Shown: in pieces, positions 1-4,157 of the stretch
Layout of the letters: the number at the start of each line of letters is the position of its first letter
How positions within the stretch are numbered: position 1 is the first letter of the stretch
Assembly: GCA_003158755.1 (NCBI GenBank)
Contig: PMLF01000099.1
Location: 5,931-11,029 of the forward strand
Direction of reading: 5' to 3'
Length of the DNA stretch: 5,099 bases
Source: Elusimicrobiota bacterium
GTDB lineage: Bacteria; Elusimicrobiota; Elusimicrobia; FEN-1173
Translations under genes and position numbers: made by a program
Notes under the pieces: generated by a model
Told to the model about the DNA's origin: nothing
What the model saw: the letters and a program-made list of their open reading frames with translations, nothing else
Database searches by the model: none

Positions 1-303
1 CCCGGCCTCGCCGCCCTGGCCACGGCGGGGAAACATCTCCTCAAGCAGATCACCTTTTTCACTTCCGGAGAAGATGAGAGCCGGGCCTGGATGATCCCCG
101 TCGGCACCAAAGCGGTCAAGGCCGCCGGGAAGATCCATTCGGACATCGAGCGGGGATTCATCCGCGCGGAAATGTACCGCTACGATGACTTGATCGCCTG
201 CGGGTCTGAAAAAGCCCTCAAGGAAAAGGGATTGGTATCGATGGAAGGCAAAGATTACGAGATGAAAGACGGAGACGTGGTCTATTTCCGGTTCAATGTA
301 TAA
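1..303 (+). CDS. ychF: Ribosome-associated ATPase YchF (OLA1 family), C-terminal part
   Basis: Partial gene: the reading frame is open from base 1 and ends at TAA 301-303, giving the last 100 residues of a protein that is normally about 360-370 residues. YchF is an Obg-related P-loop protein that prefers ATP over GTP, binds ribosomes and is linked to stress responses. The visible part covers the end of the helical region and the C-terminal TGS domain. Family signatures are visible: FFTSGEDESRAW, GTKAVKAAGKIHSDIERGFIRAE, and the final segment GKDYEMKDGDVVYFRFNV, which is close to the usual YchF ending. The P-loop domain lies upstream of the window. A REP-like hairpin with a T-run follows the stop, so ychF probably does not read efficiently into the next genes. 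Identification by recalled family motifs is very firm. Confidence 0.96.
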   Translation, partial: PGLAALATAGKHLLKQITFFTSGEDESRAWMIPVGTKAVKAAGKIHSDIERGFIRAEMYRYDDLIACGSEKALKEKGLVSMEGKDYEMKDGDVVYFRFNV

Positions 304-325
304 ACGCTGCTTCAAAAATCGAGAA

Positions 326-406
326 ATCGCTCGTGCTGAGCCTGTCGAAGCACGAACACTTGTCGGAGGGACCGGCTCACCCTTCGACAGGCTCAGGGTG
401 AGCGAT
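326..406. repeat. REP-like double-hairpin inverted repeat (TGAGCCTGTCGAA core)
   Basis: Two small hairpins face each other. The first has a 7-bp stem 331-337/349-355 (TCGTGCT/AGCACGA). The second has an 8-bp stem 375-382/396-403 (GCTCACCC/GGGTGAGC). Their central parts are perfect reverse complements over 15 bases (336-350 and 382-396), and the outer ends also pair (326-332 with 400-406, ATCGCTC/GAGCGAT), so the whole unit can fold as one long hairpin or two short ones. This design matches REP/BIME-type elements. I recall the TGAGCCTGTCGAA core as a frequent intergenic repeat in several proteobacterial and metagenomic genomes. It fills most of the ychF-exbB gap. Copy number cannot be seen from one window. 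Confidence 0.8.
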
Positions 407-413
407 ATTTTTT
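326..413 (+). terminator. Probable intrinsic terminator of ychF formed by the REP-like repeat
   Basis: The right end of the inverted repeat (stem ending at 403, or at 406 in the long-hairpin fold) is followed by six consecutive T at 408-413. The strong GC-rich stem plus T-run, placed 23 bases after the ychF stop, fits an intrinsic terminator on the + strand. The T-run is one to four bases from the stem, depending on the fold, so efficiency is uncertain. If it works, the exbB operon must start transcription from a promoter between about 407 and 441 or from within the repeat. Confidence 0.45.
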
Positions 414-428
414 AAATCATTTTCTGGC

Positions 429-434
429 GAGGGA
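429..434 (+). promoter_or_regulatory. Ribosome binding site of the exbB-like gene
   Basis: GAGGGA lies 7 bases upstream of ATG 442. This supports ATG 442 over the second in-frame ATG at 448, for which the spacing would be 13. No convincing -35/-10 pair could be made out in the short gap between the repeat and this site. Confidence 0.65.
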
Positions 435-441
435 TAAAATC

Positions 442-879
442 ATGAAAATGGATTACCTGCACATCATCAGTCTCGGCTGGCCGATCTTGAGCGTGCTTTT
501 CCTGTTCTCGATCATCAGCTTCGCGACACTTCTCAGGTCAATGGTCCTCATGGCCCGCGCCCGACGGGCGTTGAAAGTCGGCGACCGGGCGGGCGTGGCC
601 AACGCCGTGGACGCCCTGGAAGGCCGCCTGGCCATGCTGGGGACCATCGCCAGCGCGGCGCCGTTCGTGGGCCTCCTGGGGACCGTCATCGGCATCATCC
701 GGGCCTTCCACACGATCTCCCTCAACACCGGCGGAGGCATGGCGTCGGTGGCGGGCGGTATATCGGAAGCGTTGTTCGCGACGGCGGCGGGATTGGCCGT
801 CGCCATCCCCGCCTCGATGATCTACAACTACTACACCCACCAAAGCAACCGGATTGCGAAAGACGCCGGGGTTGAGTAG
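442..879 (+). CDS. exbB: Compact MotA/TolQ/ExbB-family proton channel subunit
   Basis: A 145-residue inner-membrane protein that would form, with the next gene's product, the proton-driven motor energising a TonB/TolA-type transducer. Three hydrophobic segments are visible at about 9-31, 65-90 and 106-130. Family motifs are clear: GLLGTVIGIIRAF (77-89) and GISEALFATAAGL followed by VAIPA (106-124). T81 and T114 are 33 residues apart, as are the channel threonines of E. coli TolQ (T145/T178) and ExbB (T148/T181), and P123 matches the TolQ proline 9 residues after the second threonine. At 145 residues it is much shorter than E. coli TolQ or ExbB (about 230-245). The missing part is the N-terminal extension and most of the cytoplasmic loop, which resembles the short ExbB type known from Helicobacter. 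The stop codon shares a base with the next start, so the pair is translationally coupled. ExbB and TolQ cannot be told apart by sequence alone here. Confidence 0.93.
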   Translation: MKMDYLHIISLGWPILSVLFLFSIISFATLLRSMVLMARARRALKVGDRAGVANAVDALEGRLAMLGTIASAAPFVGLLGTVIGIIRAFHTISLNTGGGMASVAGGISEALFATAAGLAVAIPASMIYNYYTHQSNRIAKDAGVE

Positions 880-1310
880 TGAAGATCATCCTCAAAAAGA
901 AAACCTTGCTGACGGAGATCAACATGGTGCCGTTCATCGACATCACGTTGGTGCTCCTTATTATTTTCATGATCGTCTCCCCGCTCCTGGTCCAGTCCGA
1001 GATGCCCATCCGTTTGCCCCGAGCCATTTCCGGGCAGAACGTGCAGGGAGACGACATACTTAAAATCCGAGTCACGAAAGATGGTGACCTTTATCTCGGG
1101 ACCGAACGGGTCATCCGCACCGACCTAGAGAACCGCCTTCGCACGGCCCTGGGCACGCCGAAGGGCGGAGTCCTCCCCGTCCGGGCCGTCTTGATCGAAG
1201 CGGACCGGGACGTATCCTTCAAGAACGTGGTTTTCGCCCTCGACGCCGCGGAACGGGTGGGCGCCGCAAAGATCGGCGTGGCGGTGGAGAACCCCGAAAC
1301 GACTCCGTGA
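879..1310 (+). CDS. exbD: ExbD/TolR-family motor subunit
   Basis: A 143-residue bitopic membrane protein: a short basic cytoplasmic N-terminus (KIILKKK), one membrane helix at about 16-38, then a periplasmic domain. The family signature EINMVPFIDITLVLLIIFMI (13-32) contains the conserved membrane aspartate D21, equivalent to TolR D23 and ExbD D25, which carries protons through the ExbB channel. The periplasmic part ends in the usual LIEADRDVSFKNVVFALDAA pattern (105-124), typical of peptidoglycan- or partner-binding ExbD/TolR domains. The start is GTG 879, overlapping the upstream TAG by one base. The segment GCCGGGG before it is a weak ribosome site, so coupling to exbB is likely. Its own stop overlaps the next GTG start by four bases (GTGA). 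Length is normal for the family. Confidence 0.94.
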   Translation: MKIILKKKTLLTEINMVPFIDITLVLLIIFMIVSPLLVQSEMPIRLPRAISGQNVQGDDILKIRVTKDGDLYLGTERVIRTDLENRLRTALGTPKGGVLPVRAVLIEADRDVSFKNVVFALDAAERVGAAKIGVAVENPETTP

Positions 1311-2068
1311 CCCCTTACTTCCTTTTTTCCGCCGCCGCCCACGCCTTCGTTCTGGCGGCCTTGATTTACTTCGTCCCTTCCATCAAACAGGAACCCAAGT
1401 ATTACGTCATCGACTTCATGGGCGGACAATCGGGGGCGGGTCCCGGCATCATGCAGCCCGCCCCAGCCCCCGCGGGAGGGACGAGCGCCGCGCCCGTTGA
1501 ATCCCCTAAGATGGAGACTCCGCCCGCAACGCCGCCAAAAGTGGACGCCCGAAAAGTTACCGTGGCGAAAGAACTGGACGTTCACGGAAAGAAAGCCGAC
1601 AAGAAGACCTCGAAAAAGCCGGCGAAGCCGGCCGCCCCGAAAGCGCCCCGGAACAAGGGCATGAAAGGCGGCCGGGGAGAATCGGCGGAAGGGAAAGGCG
1701 ACGTAATGGGAACCAAGACGGGCTCCGTGGGCGGAGCGGGGACATCCCTGGAGATCGGCGGTTTTGGGCCGGGAGGAACGGTGCAGGCGGGTCCCCGGTT
1801 TCCGTACCAATGGTACGTCCAGACCCTCTACAAGCGGCTTTGGGAAAGCTGGGACCGGACCGACGTCGGCAACAAGGAGTGCGGCGTCGCCTTCACGATC
1901 GAGAAAGACGGCACTGTGACGAACGTGAAAGTGGAGAACCCTTCCGGCGATTCCTTCTTCGACCTCACGGCCAGCCGTGCCGTCGACAACGCCGCCCCGT
2001 TCCCCCCCCTGCCCGAGGGATTCACCGAACCTCGTCTCCGGGTCGTCGTCAAGTTCCGGTTGCAATGA
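1307..2068 (+). CDS. TonB/TolA-type energy transducer
   Basis: A 253-residue protein with the three-part layout of TonB and TolA. An N-terminal membrane anchor (about 4-24) contains S8-x3-H12, matching the Ser-x3-His pair that couples TonB and TolA to their motors. A low-complexity periplasmic linker (about 41-160) is first Ala/Pro-rich, then Lys-rich (KKADKKTSKKPAKPAAPKAP, 95-114), then Gly-rich. A TonB C-terminal-type domain (about 163-253) starts with FPYQWYVQTLYKRLWESW, continues with CGVAFTIEKDGTVTNVKVEN, and ends in beta-rich LRVVVKFRLQ. The start is GTG 1307 inside the exbD stop (GTGA overlap), which keeps the anchor intact. It is the moving part that would pass motor force to an outer-membrane partner. 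No tolB or pal follows and no TonB-dependent receptor is in the window, so Ton and Tol roles stay open and I give no symbol. Confidence 0.88.
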   Translation: MTPYFLFSAAAHAFVLAALIYFVPSIKQEPKYYVIDFMGGQSGAGPGIMQPAPAPAGGTSAAPVESPKMETPPATPPKVDARKVTVAKELDVHGKKADKKTSKKPAKPAAPKAPRNKGMKGGRGESAEGKGDVMGTKTGSVGGAGTSLEIGGFGPGGTVQAGPRFPYQWYVQTLYKRLWESWDRTDVGNKECGVAFTIEKDGTVTNVKVENPSGDSFFDLTASRAVDNAAPFPPLPEGFTEPRLRVVVKFRLQ

Positions 2069-2091
2069 ATTTTCCGTCCTTATCCAAATGA
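2065..2091 (+). other. Eight-codon mini-ORF bridging the transducer and transporter genes
   Basis: ATG 2065 overlaps the TGA of the transducer gene (ATGA 2065-2068), runs as MNFPSLSK, and stops at TGA 2089-2091, which overlaps ATG 2088 of the transporter gene (ATGA 2088-2091). It has no ribosome site of its own; a ribosome ending the upstream gene could restart here and be delivered to the transporter start. It may be chance: the segment is only 27 bases and nothing else shows that it is translated. Confidence 0.3.
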
Positions 2092-3899
2092 GCGAAACCG
2101 ATCCCAGTCTCGTCCAGTTCTCCTCCAGGAAATTCCTGATCGCCTGCGCGGTCGTCGCGGCGATTTCCTTCGGCATCGGCCGGTGGCATTCTTTCCCCTC
2201 CTGGGTCGTTGCCGGGGAGGTCGGGGCGACCATCCTCAGCCTCTTCGTTTTCGGTTCCATAAAATACCGGATCGATAAAAATGCCCTCACCTACGGCGCC
2301 GTGATGGTGATCGTCGGAACCGCTTGGCAAACCTGGTGGGGACCGTCGGCCTTGCACGCGGCCCTCTCCCGAGGGGAATTCTCCTCTCTTTTGAGCTTCC
2401 TCCACCGAAACCTCCTTACCCTCGGAGGGTTGGACGACCTGATCCACTTGGACACGATGCTTTTCATCTTGGGGCTCACTTTCTTCGTGGCCTGCATCGC
2501 CCAGACGCGCCTTTTGGAATCCGTGAGCTTCTCGGTCTTGAACCGGTTTAAGGGCCGGGTGGTTCCGACGGTATTGGTCTTGACGATCCTGGTTTCCTTC
2601 GCCTCGGGGATCCTCGACGGAGTCTCCATGATCGGCCTCCTGATCCGGACGATCGTCATCCTGCTCGTCCTGGCGGGAGCGGCGCCATCGGCGGTGGTTT
2701 TCTCCGTCATGGTGTCGACCCTCATCACCACCGTCTGCGGGATGTGGCTGGCCTATGGAGAACCCCCCAACCTCATCATGAAAGCCAATCTCCAGCCATT
2801 ATTGAACGACGCCTTCTTCCTGCGCTACTGTCTTCCGGCGGCCGTCGGGAGCTGGATCGTCGTCGGGTGGAACGTGGCCCGGCGGCTCAAGGGCGCCTCG
2901 GTCTCCCTCAAGAAGCTCGACCTCTTGGACCGCCACGTGGCGGACGTCCGGTTCCTTCAAGCCGCCCGCCACGGAGAAGTCTTCACCCCCCTGGAGTTCG
3001 TCGAGATCCGCAAGGAATCCCTGGGGATCCATTTCGACGGAGTCGTCCACCGCCTTCGCCGGGGAGTTCCCCTGGGAGAGGCGATGGTCAACGACCACGT
3101 TCCCCGAGAAAAACGCGTAGCGTTCCTGGGGGAATATACGGCGGAAGACCTGGCCGGGACCTTGGACGATTACTACGTCCACGTCTTCGGCCGGAACGAT
3201 CACAAGGCCGACGAGTCGGCGGTCCTTCTGGATCAGGCCCTAGCGGCCCGACGCCGGGAACGGATCTCCGCTCAACGAACGGCGTCCCTGGCTTTCGTTC
3301 CTTTCGTCGGCTTGCTCGCCGCCCACGCGGTGAACCGCCGGATTCCTCTCTTTGCGGCCTCCTTCGCGGGTTTCGCCGGGACCTTCCTGGCCGTCCGGCC
3401 CTACATCAAAATGCGCCGGCTGGCCCTGAAGGAAGCCGCCCAGGAATACGCGGAATACCTTTTCCTTTTCCCCCTCTTCCTTTCGATCACGCTGCTGCAG
3501 AAGATCGGCTTTTTCGCCGAGGCGGAAAACTTCCTGCGCTTGGGGATCGAGCGCCTGGGCGCGGCGTCGATGGCCTTGGCCCAGTTCTGGTTTTGCACGG
3601 TGCTCTCGGCGCTTCTCGATAACAACGTCGTAGCGGACTTCACGAGCCGGGCTCTCCGGGGCCTGGAAGTTTCCCTCCTGCACCTCTTCGCCATGGCCCA
3701 GATCGCCGGCTACGCCCTCGGCGGCTGCTGGACACATATCGGCTCCGCTCAATCCGTGGTGGCCTACGCCTACATCCGGAAAGAGGTGGACGGCCATTTC
3801 ACCCCCTTCGCCTGGATCAAGGAGATGACCGTCGTCATTCTGGAGATATCGGCGGTCATCATGGCCATTATAATCGTCGAAGGTTTTTTCGTTAGGTAG
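2088..3899 (+). CDS. Polytopic ion transporter, ArsB/NhaD (IT superfamily)-like, with an internal soluble domain
   Basis: A 603-residue membrane protein with two hydrophobic halves. Likely membrane segments fall at about 16-32, 39-58, 67-84, 121-141, 158-199, 203-223 and 246-263, then 401-415, 420-436, 456-476, 493-510, 530-549 and 580-601. The halves carry related motifs. Half one has SGILDGVSMIGL (D177) and YGEPPNLIM (224-231). Half two has SALLDNNVVADF (D511-N512-N513) and GGCWTHIGSAQS (545-556). Such paired Asp/Asn and Gly-Ser/Pro re-entrant motifs are typical of the ArsB/NhaD/CitM ion transporter superfamily, so Na+/H+ exchange or anion transport is plausible; the substrate is not identifiable. 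Residues 265-398 form a charged, non-membrane insert that I do not recognise. ATG 2088 is chosen because upstream in-frame starts lie inside the transducer gene. There is no clear ribosome site, and the 19-base gap suggests cotranscription and coupling. Confidence 0.72.
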   Translation: MSETDPSLVQFSSRKFLIACAVVAAISFGIGRWHSFPSWVVAGEVGATILSLFVFGSIKYRIDKNALTYGAVMVIVGTAWQTWWGPSALHAALSRGEFSSLLSFLHRNLLTLGGLDDLIHLDTMLFILGLTFFVACIAQTRLLESVSFSVLNRFKGRVVPTVLVLTILVSFASGILDGVSMIGLLIRTIVILLVLAGAAPSAVVFSVMVSTLITTVCGMWLAYGEPPNLIMKANLQPLLNDAFFLRYCLPAAVGSWIVVGWNVARRLKGASVSLKKLDLLDRHVADVRFLQAARHGEVFTPLEFVEIRKESLGIHFDGVVHRLRRGVPLGEAMVNDHVPREKRVAFLGEYTAEDLAGTLDDYYVHVFGRNDHKADESAVLLDQALAARRRERISAQRTASLAFVPFVGLLAAHAVNRRIPLFAASFAGFAGTFLAVRPYIKMRRLALKEAAQEYAEYLFLFPLFLSITLLQKIGFFAEAENFLRLGIERLGAASMALAQFWFCTVLSALLDNNVVADFTSRALRGLEVSLLHLFAMAQIAGYALGGCWTHIGSAQSVVAYAYIRKEVDGHFTPFAWIKEMTVVILEISAVIMAIIIVEGFFVR

Positions 3900-3909
3900 C
3901 CATAAATCC

Positions 3910-4009
3910 GGTTCAAATATGCCGTCTTACCGGCGAAAGCCGGTATCCAGGGTTTGAACCCGCTTCTTAGAATCCGTTTTACTGCCTGGACCCCGGCTTT
4001 CGCCGGGGT
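3910..4009. repeat. REP-like double-hairpin repeat (GGCGAAAGCC type)
   Basis: The first hairpin has a 7-bp stem 3928-3934/3939-3945 (TACCGGC/GCCGGTA) closed by a GAAA tetraloop. The second is its inverted, diverged partner, with an 8-bp stem 3990-3997/4002-4009 (ACCCCGGC/GCCGGGGT) and a TTTC loop. TCCAGG 3946-3951 pairs with CCTGGA 3985-3990, extending the symmetry. A further 8-bp pair, GGTTCAAA 3910-3917 and TTTGAACC 3953-3960, encloses the first hairpin. I recall CCGGCGAAAGCCGG with a neighbouring TCCAGG as a common dispersed intergenic repeat in proteobacterial and metagenomic DNA. It lies just after the transporter stop. No T-run follows either hairpin, so it is not a standard terminator, although it could protect the mRNA 3' end. 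Confidence 0.8.
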
Positions 4010-4039
4010 GACAATCCTAAATTGAACTGCGTTGGGGAG

Positions 4040-4069
4040 TTAATCGGATTCCGGAAAATGAAGTAGAAT
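4040..4069 (+). promoter_or_regulatory. Weak sigma-70-type promoter candidate before the regulator gene
   Basis: TAGAAT at 4064-4069 matches five of six bases of the -10 consensus. TTAATC at 4040-4045, with an 18-base spacer, matches only three of six of the -35. It is the best candidate in the AT-richer stretch 4013-4080, between the repeat and the terminator. Transcription from here would have to pass the terminator at 4112-4147 to reach the regulator gene. Support is limited to these short matches. Confidence 0.25.
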
Positions 4070-4111
4070 AAAGGGACACAAGGTTGTGCGATTCATTGCC
4101 GGGACATTGAC

Positions 4112-4147
4112 GTCCTCCGCCTCTTTCGGGCGGGGGACATTTTTTTT
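4112..4147 (+). terminator. Intrinsic terminator or attenuator directly upstream of the regulator gene
   Basis: A 10-bp stem (4112-4121 with 4129-4138, one T-G wobble at 4116/4134) and a 7-base loop are followed after one A by eight consecutive T (4140-4147). This is a textbook Rho-independent terminator on the + strand. It sits 213 bases after the transporter stop, but only 10 bases before the next start codon, and its T-run abuts the ribosome site. It may end the upstream operon or act as a leader attenuator. GGGAC at 4101-4105 can pair with GTCCT at 4112-4116 (one wobble), a possible small competing hairpin. Confidence 0.75.
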
Positions 4148-4153
4148 GGGGGA
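4148..4153 (+). promoter_or_regulatory. Ribosome binding site of the NifA-like gene
   Basis: GGGGGA lies 4 bases before ATG 4158. It begins at the base after the terminator T-run, so terminator folding and ribosome access are physically close. The frame is also open upstream to 4062, with GTG 4086 and TTG 4146 in frame, but those starts would place the terminator inside the coding region or lack a ribosome site, so ATG 4158 is preferred. Confidence 0.55.
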
Positions 4154-4157
4154 TCAA

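Noticed and set aside
326..406. CRISPR repeat or tRNA-like structure
   Set aside because: Only one inverted unit is present, with no regularly spaced direct repeats, and no cloverleaf can be drawn. The REP-like reading explains all the symmetry.
435..440. TAAAAT as a -10 box for the exbB operon
   Set aside because: It ends one base before the start codon and overlaps the space after a good ribosome site. Transcription from it would start within the coding region.
1977..2087. N-terminal extension of the transporter from ATG 1977
   Set aside because: The extra 37 residues are Ser/Pro-rich and wholly overlap the conserved end of the TonB-type domain. ATG 2088 gives a normal start just after the upstream stop.
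1091..2290. Long open frame of 399 codons on the minus strand
   Set aside because: It lies opposite the exbD, transducer and transporter genes, which have clear family motifs. Its translation is Arg/Gly/His-rich low-complexity of the kind produced by antisense frames in GC-rich DNA, and no domain is recognisable.
2744..3622. Open frame of 292 codons on the + strand
   Set aside because: It overlaps the transporter gene in another frame, is dominated by Arg/Pro/Gly, and lacks any motif. The transporter frame has membrane segments and paired family motifs.
4085..4100. Possible sigma-54 promoter (TGTGCG-N5-TTGCC) before the regulator gene
   Set aside because: The TTGC half fits, but the required GG of the -24 element is GT here, and the site lies close to the terminator. 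The match is too weak to report.
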